Counted from the first letter of the stretch, positions 7,479-15,512 are shown. The stretch is DNA of 36,809 nt from Oscillospiraceae bacterium (GCA_024690695.1 JAILOS010000054.1:1-36809), one strand, 5' to 3'. Notes: generated from the sequence alone by a model not told the origin. Program-made: numbers and translations.

Positions 7479-8372
7479 ATGAAAAAACGGATTTCTTCCC
7501 TGCTGCTGATCTGCCTGCTGCTCGCCTGCATCCCCGTCTTCGCGGGCGCGGAGTCGCCGGCGCAGGACTTCCCCCACGTGCTGGACAACGCCGGTCTGCT
7601 TTCCGAAAGCGAGCGCGCCTCGCTGGAGGACACGGCCGCCGCGCTCAGCGAGCGCTGCGAATGCAGCCTCTATATCGTGACCGTGCAGGACTTCACCGAG
7701 CTCGACTCCGATGTGCGCGAGGCGGCGATGGGCATTTACCGCTATTACGAGCTCGGCTGGGGCGAGGGCCACGACGGCGTGATCCTGCTGCTGAGCATGG
7801 CCGACCGCGACTTCTGCTTCGCCGGCTACGGCAAGGGCGAGACGATCTGCGACGGGGACAGCGGCTTTCTGATCGAGGATCAGTTCCTCGACAACTTCCG
7901 CAGCAACGACTGGTACGGCGGCTTTGAGGATTATCTCACGGCCTGCGGCGAGCAGCTTCGCAAGCTCGAGGCGGGCGAGGATCTCGGCAGCGCCGAAAAG
8001 ATCACGGGCGACGACGGGCTGGATTACCACAGCTACAACTACGAGGACGCCGCCAGACGCAGCCGGGAGGAAAAAACGGCCCGCAGCGGCGCGAAGATCC
8101 TCGTGATCGTGATCGTTCCGCTGCTGGCGGCGCTCGTGACCTGCTCGATCTTCAAGGCGCAGATGAAAACCGCCCGCGCAGCCGCCCGCGCCGACCGGTA
8201 TCTCAAGCCGCGCAGTCTGAACCTGCGCGTGAAGGAGGACGTCTTCACCCACCGCACCGAGCACCGCGAGGTCATCGAGACCGATTCCGGCACCCGCAGC
8301 GGCGGGCACAGCGGCGGCGGCAGTTCGAGCTTCCATTCCGGCGGCTTCTCCGGCCGCAGCGGCAAGTTTTAA
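7479..8372 (+). CDS. TPM-domain membrane protein (YdjH/YgcG-like)
   Basis: The ATG at 7479 follows GGGAGGGCC and lies 14 bp after the previous stop; the product is 297 residues. A signal peptide (MKKRISSLLLICLLLACIPV) precedes a TPM domain (about 28-165), including VLDNAGLLSESERASLED and the WGEGHDGVILLLSM strand region. A transmembrane helix (GAKILVIVIVPLLAALVTC, about 204-226) and a low-complexity Gly/Ser/His tail ending SGGFSGRSGKF follow. TPM-domain proteins of this type place the domain outside the membrane; some are linked to photosystem repair or respiratory assembly, but the bacterial YdjH class is tied to envelope stress. It is the last gene of the three-gene unit. Confidence 0.85.
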   Translation: MKKRISSLLLICLLLACIPVFAGAESPAQDFPHVLDNAGLLSESERASLEDTAAALSERCECSLYIVTVQDFTELDSDVREAAMGIYRYYELGWGEGHDGVILLLSMADRDFCFAGYGKGETICDGDSGFLIEDQFLDNFRSNDWYGGFEDYLTACGEQLRKLEAGEDLGSAEKITGDDGLDYHSYNYEDAARRSREEKTARSGAKILVIVIVPLLAALVTCSIFKAQMKTARAAARADRYLKPRSLNLRVKEDVFTHRTEHREVIETDSGTRSGGHSGGGSSSFHSGGFSGRSGKF

Positions 8373-8386
8373 TGCCAATCTTCCAG

Positions 8387-8411
8387 AAAACGCTTGCCGA
8401 TCAAGCGTTTT
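8387..8411 (+). terminator. Terminator after the TPM gene
   Basis: Perfect 10-bp inverted repeat AAAACGCTTG / CAAGCGTTTT with a 5-nt loop, 14 bp after the stop at 8372. The terminal T residues double as the stem end. Confidence 0.6.
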
Positions 8412-8446
8412 ACGGAAGAAGAGTATCAGCGTATAAGAAGCGTCAA

Positions 8447-8484
8447 AAACGGGACGAACGCGTGTTTGCGTTCGTCCCGTTTCC
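8447..8484. terminator. Bidirectional terminator between convergent genes
   Basis: Stem GGGACGAACGC (8451-8461) pairs with GCGTTCGTCCC (8468-8478), flanked by A residues on the left and T residues on the right. It can end transcripts of the TPM operon (plus) and of the ABC permease (minus, stop at 8499). Confidence 0.75.
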
Positions 8485-8498
8485 TTTGGGAACAAGTC

Positions 8499-10184
8499 TT
8501 ATACGCCGTCCGCGGGCAGGCCCTCGAGAGCTGCGGGATAGTGCTGCGCGAGCCAGGCGAGGCTGGCGGTCGAATCCGCCTGCAGATAGGTCACGTTGGC
8601 CGGTCCGCCCTTCAGCGAGACATAAACCCAGATCTCGACCGTATCCACCGTCTCGGGATAGCCGTAGTCGTTGTGGTCCACCGTTTCGATCCGGCCGGCC
8701 TCGGCGTCGGGAAGGATCCCGTTTTCAAAGAGATCCATGACTTCCGCAGGCTTCAGCTCGATGCTCCGGGTCGTGCCGTCGGACTCGACGACGTAGCTGA
8801 GCTCGGCCATGTAGATCCGGTCGAGCGCGAGCTCGCCCGCCATCGTGACGCGGGAACGTCGCGCCTCCGGCGTGTTCATCAGCGCTTTGAGCACCCCCTG
8901 CGTGAGTTCCCCGTCCGGATCATAGGCGCGCTCGACCGTGCGCCCGTTCTGCAGCTCGTAGCGGATCGTCAGCCTCTCGGCGGAGTATCGCTGGCCGCCT
9001 TTCAGAGCGACGCAGCCCTCGTGCAGGGCGATCGCCGCCTCGATGTTCTCCGGCGCCTCAAAGCGCACGCCGTCCGTGCCGTACATGCCGCTCACGGATA
9101 CGGCCTTGACCTCCGCCGCGGCCGGGACGCGCGTCTCGTAGTCGAAGAGGTCGAAGCCGACGCAGAGCGCCAGGACGAGCAGGATCGCCGCGGAGACGCC
9201 GAAGCCCTTCCAGTGGCCCCGGAAGACGCGCACCGTGCGCTTGAGCAGCATCATCGCGCAGAAGTAGCCGATGAAAAGGCCGATCAGCAGCAGGATCAGC
9301 AGCGCGAGGCGCGAATCGGCGCCGGTCAGCGCGAAGACGAGCAGCCCGAACAGGATCGCAAAGCCGAAGCTGAAAGCATATTTGAACACCGGCTTGAGCC
9401 AGGGCAGGGCCACGGCGTCGCCGGCCGTCTCCATCTGGCGGCGCTTGTAGAAGACCAGGCCCAGCGCCAGGAAGGGCAGGCTCACGGCGGCGTAGACCGC
9501 CACCGCCTTCAGTATCTCGGGCGAATAGAATCCGTCGATCACGCCGCGGATCAGATACACCGGCGGGGAGAGCGCGAGCACCCAGTCCGGGAAGACCGCG
9601 CTGTAGCCGTAGAGCGTGAGATCCAGCAGCAGCTGCCCCGCCCAGTACAGCACGGCGATAACGAAATTCAGCACCAGGAAAACCAGCGGCATCAGCACCG
9701 TGTTGCCGGTGAGCGTGGCGCAGAAGACCGCGAAGTTATAGCAGGCCAGCGCGCCCAGCGCCGTGAGGGCGAACCAGTACACCAGCGTGCCGGCGGAGAC
9801 CCGCCCGTTTGGCAGCCCGATCAGCGCCGCGAGCAGCGCCGTGACGAGCTCGGCCAGCAGCAGCGGGGCCAGTCCCGTCAGCCAGGCCGTGAAGAACACG
9901 GTCTCGCGCTTGAGCGGCAGGGTGTTGATCATGTGGCAGCTCCGGTTTTTGTACAGGAAGCTGTACATGGCCCAGGCCGAGGCCATCGCGGCCAGCGCGG
10001 AGAGGAACATGCAGACCGAGCCGCTGAGGCGCACGCCTTCATCCGCCTCGCCGTGCGGGATCGAGGGCAGCCAGGACGGCAGCGCCAGCAGCAGGATGAT
10101 CAGCCAGCCGGCCCAGATCGGCCAGTAGCGCCGCAGCAGGTTGCGGCTGAGGCCCGGATTAAAGAACGACGTCCGCGATTGCAC
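8499..10184 (-). CDS. ABC transporter permease of a YtrA-regulated type exporter
   Basis: This is a large membrane subunit of about 561 residues. The best-supplied start is the GTG at 10184 (GGGAGG with 8-nt spacing); ATG at 10190 and GTG at 10193 are in frame but too close to that site. Hydrophobic helices occupy most of residues 25-390, for example WAGWLIILLLALPSWLP, FVLNFVIAVLYWAG-like and LALLILLLIGLFIGYF. A C-terminal region of about 170 residues follows the last helix (about 390-560, with RLTIRYELQNGRTVERAY) and is probably extracytoplasmic. The start lies inside the ATPase gene, so translation is coupled. By context the pair forms an ABC-2-type exporter, perhaps for a peptide antibiotic or envelope-stress substrate. 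The substrate is unknown. Confidence 0.85.
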   Translation of the reverse strand: MQSRTSFFNPGLSRNLLRRYWPIWAGWLIILLLALPSWLPSIPHGEADEGVRLSGSVCMFLSALAAMASAWAMYSFLYKNRSCHMINTLPLKRETVFFTAWLTGLAPLLLAELVTALLAALIGLPNGRVSAGTLVYWFALTALGALACYNFAVFCATLTGNTVLMPLVFLVLNFVIAVLYWAGQLLLDLTLYGYSAVFPDWVLALSPPVYLIRGVIDGFYSPEILKAVAVYAAVSLPFLALGLVFYKRRQMETAGDAVALPWLKPVFKYAFSFGFAILFGLLVFALTGADSRLALLILLLIGLFIGYFCAMMLLKRTVRVFRGHWKGFGVSAAILLVLALCVGFDLFDYETRVPAAAEVKAVSVSGMYGTDGVRFEAPENIEAAIALHEGCVALKGGQRYSAERLTIRYELQNGRTVERAYDPDGELTQGVLKALMNTPEARRSRVTMAGELALDRIYMAELSYVVESDGTTRSIELKPAEVMDLFENGILPDAEAGRIETVDHNDYGYPETVDTVEIWVYVSLKGGPANVTYLQADSTASLAWLAQHYPAALEGLPADGV

Positions 10185-11052
10185 GGTCATCACCTCCCAG
10201 TTCGTACACGAAGATCTCCTCCAGCGTCAGCGGCACCGCGTCCATGAACAGCGGCCCGCTCGCGGCGATCGTTTTCTTCAGCTCCTCCGCGGCGCCGCGC
10301 AGGATGAGCTGCTGCACGCGGCCGGTCTCGCTGCGGTGCAGGATCTCCAGCCCCTCGGGCAGGGCGTGATCCTCGTCGTAGGCCACCTGGATCTTCAGCA
10401 GATTGTCCTGCAGCTCGCTGAGCTTGTGCTCCAGCAGCATTTTGCCCTTGCTCATCACGCCCACGTGGTCGCACACGTCCTCGAGCTCGCGCAGGTTGTG
10501 CGAGGAGACCAGCACCGTCGTGCCGTTTTCGGCGACCTCGGTCATCACGAGGCTCCAGATGCGCCGGCGCATCACCGGGTCCAGCCCGTCCACCGGCTCG
10601 TCGAGGATCAGCACCTCCGGCCGCTGGCTCAGCGCGATCCAGAAGGCGGCCTGCTTCTGCATGCCCTTCGAGAGGCGGCGCATCAGCTGCCGCTCGTTGA
10701 GCTCGAAGACGCCTGCGAGCTTCTGCCAGCGTTCCGTGTCAAAGCTCGGGTAGACGCTGCGCGCAAGCTGCATCATGTCGCGGATGCTGGCCTGTCCGTA
10801 GTAAAAGATCTCGTCGGGGATGTAGGCGATCTTCGCCTTGACCGCCGGGTTTTCGTACACCGGCTCGCCGCCGATCAGCGCCTCGCCGCTGTCTGCGCGG
10901 TAGATGCCCGTCAGATGGCGGATCAGCGTGGACTTGCCGGCGCCGTTCGGCCCGACCAGCCCGTAGACCGCGCCCTGCGGCACGTGCAGGTCCAGCCCGT
11001 CGAGCGCGCGCACGCCCTCGAAGCTCTTGAAAAGCCCTTTGACTTCAATCAT
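10159..11052 (-). CDS. ABC transporter ATP-binding protein (YtrB-like)
   Basis: This 297-residue ATPase starts at the ATG at 11052 (MIEVKGLFKSFEG), with GGAGG 9 nt upstream inside the end of the GntR gene; the two overlap by 8 nt. Walker A is GPNGAGKST (about residues 34-42), the signature is a variant LSKGM, Walker B is VLILDEPVDGLDP, and the H-loop is SSHNLRE. A C-terminal extension of about 85 residues follows the nucleotide-binding domain, as in two-component ABC-2 exporters. The 3' end overlaps the permease start by 26-35 nt. Order GntR, ATPase, permease matches the B. subtilis ytrA-ytrB-ytrC layout. Confidence 0.92.
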   Translation of the reverse strand: MIEVKGLFKSFEGVRALDGLDLHVPQGAVYGLVGPNGAGKSTLIRHLTGIYRADSGEALIGGEPVYENPAVKAKIAYIPDEIFYYGQASIRDMMQLARSVYPSFDTERWQKLAGVFELNERQLMRRLSKGMQKQAAFWIALSQRPEVLILDEPVDGLDPVMRRRIWSLVMTEVAENGTTVLVSSHNLRELEDVCDHVGVMSKGKMLLEHKLSELQDNLLKIQVAYDEDHALPEGLEILHRSETGRVQQLILRGAAEELKKTIAASGPLFMDAVPLTLEEIFVYELGGDDRAIADVVL

Positions 11053-11410
11053 CGCTCTCACCCTCCTTGCAGCGTCTGGCGATCTCTTCCTCGCTCAGTC
11101 CGAGCGCGCGCAGCTCGCGCGCCGCCGCCCGCAGCCTCTCCGTGACCTCGCGCAGCCGCGCCTCGCGCACCGGATCGGCCGCGCAGACGAAGCAGCCCCG
11201 CCCCGGCGCCGTGCTGATGCAGCCCTCGGCCTCCAGCTCGCGGTAGGCGCGCTGGATCGTGTTGGGGTTGATCGCAAGGCTGGCGGCGAGCTCGCGCACG
11301 CTGGGCAGCCGGGTATCCGGCGGCAGCGCCCCGGAGAGGATCAGGCGGCGGAACCCGTCCTTGACCTGCTCGTAGATCGGCCGGGGGTCCCGTACGTTCA
11401 CCTGAATCAC
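11045..11410 (-). CDS. GntR-family transcriptional repressor, YtrA subfamily
   Basis: This short GntR protein (121 residues) has an N-terminal winged helix-turn-helix (RPIYEQVKDGFRRLILSG, LPSVRELAASLAINPNTIQR, then YRELEAEGCISTAPGRGCFV) and only a short C-terminal dimerisation helix pair, as in YtrA. The GTG start at 11410 is preceded by AGGAGG. It heads the operon with the ATPase and permease genes. A large palindrome over its own promoter (11427-11457) is the obvious operator, so it is probably an autorepressor that releases the transporter on envelope or antibiotic stress. The inducer is not known. Confidence 0.93.
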   Translation of the reverse strand: MIQVNVRDPRPIYEQVKDGFRRLILSGALPPDTRLPSVRELAASLAINPNTIQRAYRELEAEGCISTAPGRGCFVCAADPVREARLREVTERLRAAARELRALGLSEEEIARRCKEGESDD

Positions 11411-11426
11411 TGTACCACCTCCTGTG

Positions 11427-11457
11427 TTAACTGTACTATTTGAATTAGCACAGTTAA
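11427..11457. promoter_or_regulatory. GntR/YtrA operator palindrome
   Basis: TTAACTGTACTA (11427-11438) and TAGCACAGTTAA (11446-11457) are inverted copies (11 of 12 positions) around a 7-bp spacer. The palindrome touches the -10 box and covers the expected transcription start of the gntR operon, so binding would block initiation. Confidence 0.85.
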
Positions 11458-11484
11458 TATAGCACAGTCCCGGCCGCCTGTCAA
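11456..11484 (-). promoter_or_regulatory. Promoter of the gntR-ABC operon
   Basis: On the minus strand, perfect TTGACA (11484-11479), 17-bp spacer and TATATT (11461-11456). Intrinsically strong, consistent with a promoter held down by a repressor. Confidence 0.85.
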
Positions 11485-11539
11485 GAGGGGCCGGGAGCGG
11501 TTTTCGGTTTTTTGGCCGACGGCCGCGCCCGTGAAAAAG

Positions 11540-11565
11540 CCCCCGGATTTTCCCTTCGCCGGGGG
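11540..11565. terminator. GC-rich hairpin upstream of the DUF4349 gene
   Basis: CCCCCGG (11540-11546) pairs with CCGGGGG (11559-11565). On the minus strand it is followed by CTTTTT, which makes a better terminator than the plus direction (AACCTTTT). It could insulate the divergent gntR promoter from antisense read-through. Confidence 0.45.
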
Positions 11566-11628
11566 AACCTTTTCCCTCCCGCCGGCGTCCAAAGAACTGA
11601 GGACATACATTTGACGGAGGGATACGCC

Positions 11629-12630
11629 ATGAAAAACCTGAAAAAACTGTTCGCCCTGCTTTTCAGCCTGCTGATGCTCCTGTCGCTGGCCGCCTGCGGC
11701 GGCTCGGCGTCCGAAAGCTCCCGCAGGTCCGAGAAGGCCGCGCCGCAGAGCGCTTCCTACGCCCGCGACGAAATGACCGCCGAATACGAGATGCCCGCCG
11801 CGGACTTCGACTATGCCTATGCCGAGACCGGGGAGAGCTACGGCGGCTTCGCCGCGGAAAAGACCGCGAAGCCGGACGGGGAAGCCCCCGCGCTCGACCC
11901 GGAGAAGATCATCTACTCGGCCAGCGCCACCGTGGAGACCACCGACTACGAGCTGACGCTCGAGCGTCTGAACACGCTGGTGCGCGAGGAGGGCGGCTTC
12001 ATCGAGAGCAGCAGCGTCAACGGCAGCAACTACGAGGAGCTTGCCCGCGGCCACCGCGGCGGACGCAGCGCCAGCTACACGCTGCGCGTGCCGAGCGACC
12101 GCTTCCAGACTCTGATGGGGAGCCTCTCCGCGCTGGGCAACGTCCCCTACAGCCATACCTACACCGAGAACATCAGCGCCGCCTACTACGACGTCGAGGC
12201 GCGCCTGACCGCCTATCGCACGCAGGAGCAGCGGCTGCTGGAGATGATGGCGCTGGCCGAGACCGTGTCGGACGTGATCGTGATCGAGGACCGTCTGGCC
12301 GGGCTGCGCTACCAGATCGAGAGCCTGCAGTCCACGCTGAAGAACTGGGACCGCCAGGTGAGCTACAGCAGCATTTACCTCGAGGTGCGCGAGGTCAGCG
12401 TTTACACGCCGGAGACGACGCTCAGCTACGGCGAGCAGCTCGCTCTCGCGCTGACGACGGGCCTCACGGCCGTGGGCGAGTTTTTTGAAAACTTCCTGCT
12501 CGGCTTCGTCGAGGCGCTGCCCGCGCTGCTGATCCTGGCGGTGCTGGCGCTGATCGTCGTGCTGATCGTGCGCGGAAGCCTCCGCCGCCGCCGCGCGAAG
12601 AAGGCCGCCGCGGAGAAGCGCGCCGAGTGA
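11629..12630 (+). CDS. DUF4349 lipoprotein with C-terminal membrane helix
   Basis: The start at 11629 follows GGAGGGATACGCC and gives 333 residues. The N-terminus is a lipoprotein signal with lipobox LAAC (MLLSLAACGG). A Ser/Glu/Tyr-rich linker leads to the DUF4349 domain (about 95-265): KIIYSASATVETTDYELTLE, GGFIESSSVNGSNYEE, LRVPSDRFQTLMGSLSALG and a helical stretch AYRTQEQRLLEMM...DRLAGLRYQIESLQS, which may form a coiled coil. A transmembrane helix (PALLILAVLALIVVLIV, about 300-320) precedes a basic tail, so the protein is fixed at both ends of its extracellular part. DUF4349 function is unknown. It is divergent from the gntR-ABC operon. No convincing own promoter was found. Confidence 0.88.
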   Translation: MKNLKKLFALLFSLLMLLSLAACGGSASESSRRSEKAAPQSASYARDEMTAEYEMPAADFDYAYAETGESYGGFAAEKTAKPDGEAPALDPEKIIYSASATVETTDYELTLERLNTLVREEGGFIESSSVNGSNYEELARGHRGGRSASYTLRVPSDRFQTLMGSLSALGNVPYSHTYTENISAAYYDVEARLTAYRTQEQRLLEMMALAETVSDVIVIEDRLAGLRYQIESLQSTLKNWDRQVSYSSIYLEVREVSVYTPETTLSYGEQLALALTTGLTAVGEFFENFLLGFVEALPALLILAVLALIVVLIVRGSLRRRRAKKAAAEKRAE

Positions 12631-12643
12631 TCCGCAGACGGCG

Positions 12644-12690
12644 AAACGGGCGATCGCAAGGGTTTTATCCCCTGCGATCGCCCGTTTTTT
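12644..12690. terminator. Bidirectional terminator, repeat-hairpin family copy 1
   Basis: Long inverted repeat with ends AAACGGGCGATCGCA and TGCGATCGCCCGTTT around an AGGG/CCCC inner stem, then T6. It lies between the convergent DUF4349 and yigZ genes. The same hairpin recurs at 32709-32757 and 33954-33999. Confidence 0.85.
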
Positions 12691-12704
12691 CGAGTTTTCG
12701 AGAG

Positions 12705-13346
12705 CTACCTCCCCTTCGGAGCCCGGAAGGGGGCGGGGCGGCTGCATTTTCCCTGCGGCAGCGCCCTGACCGCGCCGGCGCTGCAGTCGAAAACGCGCGC
12801 CTGATACGCCGCGCTGCGCTCCGCCGGCAGCAGCACGCGCAGCTCGACCTCCGCGCCGTAGGCGCAGTCCTCCACGACGCCGTCAAAGGCCGCGGTCTCC
12901 AGCTTCATGCGCTCGAGCAGCGCGTAGGGGCAGCTCAGCAGCAGCGCCTCCCAGGGCCGCACCACGCACAGGCCCGCCGCGTCCAGCGCGTCCTTCGCGC
13001 TCTGCGTATAGGCGCGCAGCAGCCCGCCCGCGCCGAGCAGCACCCCGCCGAAGTAGCGCGTGACGACGCAGACCGCGTCCGTCACGCCCTCGCGGCGCAG
13101 CACCTCCAGCATCGGCACCCCGGCGGTGCCCTGCGGCTCGCCGTCGTCGGAATAGCGCTCGACGGAGGGGCCGATCCGGTAGCACCAGCAGTTGTGCCGG
13201 GCGTCGTAATGCTCTTTTTTGACCTTTTCGATAAAGGCGCGGGCCTCCTCCTCGCTCGTCGCCGGGCGCAGATGGCCCAGAAAGCGCGAGCGCTTCTCGA
13301 CCAGCTCGCTCTCGCCCGCGCCGGCGAGGACGTAGATCTCGCTCAT
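12705..13346 (-). CDS. yigZ: YigZ/IMPACT family protein
   Basis: This 213-residue protein starts at the ATG at 13346 with GGGAGAGAGC upstream, 14 bp after hflX. The UPF0029/IMPACT N-terminal domain is clear: KRSRFLGHLRPATSEEEARA, HNCWCYRIG, then the hallmark SDDGEPQGTAGVPMLEVL and VVTRYFGGVLLGAGGLLRAY. The C-terminal domain (about 135-205) matches the EF-G-like fold of YigZ. The family is related to eukaryotic IMPACT, a translation-stress regulator, but the bacterial function is unsettled. It ends the murT operon, immediately after the ribosome-associated GTPase HflX, which supports a translation-linked role. Confidence 0.93.
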   Translation of the reverse strand: MSEIYVLAGAGESELVEKRSRFLGHLRPATSEEEARAFIEKVKKEHYDARHNCWCYRIGPSVERYSDDGEPQGTAGVPMLEVLRREGVTDAVCVVTRYFGGVLLGAGGLLRAYTQSAKDALDAAGLCVVRPWEALLLSCPYALLERMKLETAAFDGVVEDCAYGAEVELRVLLPAERSAAYQARVFDCSAGAVRALPQGKCSRPAPFRAPKGR

Positions 13347-13360
13347 GCTCTCTCCCTCGC

Positions 13361-14659
13361 TCAGTCTTCCCAGTCCTCTTTCTGCTCGGTATAATCCGGG
13401 ATATAGGCGCGCACGCGGCCGTACAGCTCCGGGTCGACGACGGCCTCGCAGTCCACGCCCTCGTCGGTGTAGGCAAGGCTCAGCACCGCGCCCTCGCGCT
13501 TGAGCGTATCCACCAGCCCGGCGGCCGCGTAGGGCAGCTTCAGCGTCACGCGGCGCTTGCCCTTGTCCAGCATCTCCGCCAGGCGCCGCACCAGCGCGTC
13601 GGTCCCCTCGCCGGTCTTCGCCGAGAGGCAGACCGCGTCCTCGCCGTGCGGCAGGATGCCGAAATAGCGGTCGCATTTGTTGTAAACGCGCAGGCAGGGC
13701 GTTTTCTCCGCGCCGAGGCGGCGGATCAGCGCGTCGACGACGGCGGCCTGCTCCTCCCACTCGGGGTTGGACAGGTCGATCACGTGCAGCAGCACGTCGG
13801 CGTAGCTCAGCTCCTCGAGCGTGGCCTTGAAGGCCTCGACGAGGTGCGTCGGCAGCTTGCGGATAAAGCCGACCGTGTCGCTCAGCAGCACCTCCTGGGT
13901 CTCGTCGATGCGCAGGCGGCGCGTCGTCGTGTCCAGAGTGTCGAACAGGCGGTCGTTGGCGGGGATGTCCGAGCCGGTCAGCGCGTTGAGCAGCGTGGAT
14001 TTTCCGGCGTTGGTATAGCCCACCAGCGCCACGACGGGCATCGCGTTCTTCTCGCGGCGGCGGCGCTGGGTGCTGCGCACCTTGCGCACGGCGGCCAGCT
14101 CCTCCTCGAGCTTCTGGATCTTGCGGCGGATATGCCGCCGGTCGGTCTCGAGCTGGGTCTCGCCGGGGCCGCGCGTGCCGATCGGCGAGGAGCCGCCGGC
14201 GGCGGTCTGCCGCACGAGGTGCGTCCACATGCCGGTCAGCCGCGGCAGCAGATATTTATACTGCGCCAGCTCCACCTGGAGCTGCCCCTCGCGCGTGCGG
14301 GCGCGCTGGGCGAAAATATCGAGGATCAGGCCGCTGCGGTCGAGCACGCGCACGCCGAGCTCCTCGCCGAGCACGCGCAGCTGCGAGGGCGTGAGCTCGT
14401 TGTCGAACACGGCGAGATCGCAGTCGTTGTCCCGGATCAGCTCCTTGAGCTCGCGCACCTTCCCGTCGCCGATAAAGCTGCGCGGGTCGGGCGTCGGGCG
14501 GCTCTGCATCACGATGGCCACGGTGTCGCCGCCGGCGGTGTCCACCAGCGCGGCGAGCTCGTCCATCGAGACCTCCGTGGAGCGCTCGGCCTCCTCCATG
14601 CTCGCGGCGTTCAGCCCCGCCAGCACGGCTCTTTCTCTTTTTTGGGTCGTATCCTGCAT
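13361..14659 (-). CDS. hflX: Ribosome-associated GTPase HflX
   Basis: 432 residues, start ATG with AAGGAACC upstream, 13 bp after the PHP gene. The N-terminal HflX domain contains DPRSFIGDGKVRELKEL and LTPSQLRVLGEELGVRVLDR, followed by the conserved GPGETQLETDRRHIRRKI and a basic helical linker. The GTPase domain has G1 GYTNAGKST, G3 DTVGFIRKLP and G4 NKCD (NKCDRYFG). A C-terminal domain of about 70 residues follows. HflX splits stalled or hibernating 70S ribosomes under heat and antibiotic stress; in some species it confers macrolide-lincosamide tolerance. All catalytic motifs are intact. Confidence 0.96.
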   Translation of the reverse strand: MQDTTQKRERAVLAGLNAASMEEAERSTEVSMDELAALVDTAGGDTVAIVMQSRPTPDPRSFIGDGKVRELKELIRDNDCDLAVFDNELTPSQLRVLGEELGVRVLDRSGLILDIFAQRARTREGQLQVELAQYKYLLPRLTGMWTHLVRQTAAGGSSPIGTRGPGETQLETDRRHIRRKIQKLEEELAAVRKVRSTQRRRREKNAMPVVALVGYTNAGKSTLLNALTGSDIPANDRLFDTLDTTTRRLRIDETQEVLLSDTVGFIRKLPTHLVEAFKATLEELSYADVLLHVIDLSNPEWEEQAAVVDALIRRLGAEKTPCLRVYNKCDRYFGILPHGEDAVCLSAKTGEGTDALVRRLAEMLDKGKRRVTLKLPYAAAGLVDTLKREGAVLSLAYTDEGVDCEAVVDPELYGRVRAYIPDYTEQKEDWED

Positions 14660-14672
14660 AAATCGGTTCCTT

Positions 14673-15512
14673 TTAGCGTCCGGCGGCCTCTTTCAGCCGC
14701 TCGAGGGTTTCGTAGGGCACCGCGAGCTCGCCGCGGCCGACGCCGAGGCCGATCTGCGGCTTGTTCGCGCCGTGGAAATCGCTGCCGCCGGTGGGCAGGA
14801 GCCTGTATTCCGCCGCGAGCGCCAGCAGATAGGCGACCATCGACTCGTCGTAGCCGCTGTAGCGGCATTCGACGCCCATCAGGCCGCTGTCCATGCAGTG
14901 CTCGATCAGCTCGCGCAGTCCGGCGTCGTCCAGCCTGTACTGAAACGGGTGCGCCAGCACCGGCACGCCGCCGGCCTCGCGGATGATCTCCACCGAGCGC
15001 TCGATCGGCAGGAAATGCCGCCCGACGTAGTACTTCCGGCCCTTTTCCACGTAGCGGTCAAAGGCCTCGGCCACCGTGTCGGCCAGGCCGAGCTCCATCA
15101 GCACGCGGGCAAAATGCGGCCGCCCGATCACCGGGCCGAAGCGCTCGTGCATCTCCTCGTAGCTCACCGGCAGGCCGTCGGCCGCCATCAGCTCCGCCAT
15201 CTTGCGGTTTCGCTCGTCGCGGTCCTGCACCACCCAGTTCAGCACCGGCTCGAGCTTCGGGGAGTGCGGGTCGATGTAATAGCCCAGGATGTGGACGGAC
15301 CGGCCGTATTTTGTGCTGATCTCGATGCCCGGCACGACCTCGACGCCGAGGCGCTCCCCCGCCTCGGCGGCCTCCGGATAGCCGAAGGCGCTGTCGTGGT
15401 CAGTGATCGCGATCGCGCGCAGGCCGATCTCCCCGGCGAGGCGCACGACCTCCGCCGGCGCGCAGGTGCCGTCCGAGGCGGTCGTATGCACGTGAAGATC
15501 AATCTCTCTCAT
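14673..15512 (-). CDS. PHP-domain phosphoesterase (YciV/RNase AM-like)
   Basis: The start is the ATG at 15512, which overlaps the stop of the upstream amidohydrolase (ATGA), with AAAGGAG 8 nt upstream; product 279 residues. Metal-binding motifs of the PHP superfamily are complete: IDLHVHTTASDGT (H-x-H), AITDHDS, VPGIEIST, VLAHPFQY, and GGSDFHG near the C-terminus. The architecture matches YciV/TrpH-type proteins, one of which (E. coli RNase AM) trims 5' ends of RNAs and acts on phosphorylated nucleotides. Substrate here is not certain. Cotranscribed with hflX and the amidohydrolase. Confidence 0.92.
   Translation of the reverse strand: MREIDLHVHTTASDGTCAPAEVVRLAGEIGLRAIAITDHDSAFGYPEAAEAGERLGVEVVPGIEISTKYGRSVHILGYYIDPHSPKLEPVLNWVVQDRDERNRKMAELMAADGLPVSYEEMHERFGPVIGRPHFARVLMELGLADTVAEAFDRYVEKGRKYYVGRHFLPIERSVEIIREAGGVPVLAHPFQYRLDDAGLRELIEHCMDSGLMGVECRYSGYDESMVAYLLALAAEYRLLPTGGSDFHGANKPQIGLGVGRGELAVPYETLERLKEAAGR

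Noticed and set aside
8394..10247. 617-codon plus-strand frame opposite the ABC permease
   Set aside because: Translation has Gln/His/Arg/Asp-rich composition and no domain, while the minus strand encodes a multi-helix permease.
11407..12747. Minus-strand frame opposite the DUF4349 gene
   Set aside because: Covers the lipoprotein gene and a terminator, with no start signal of its own.
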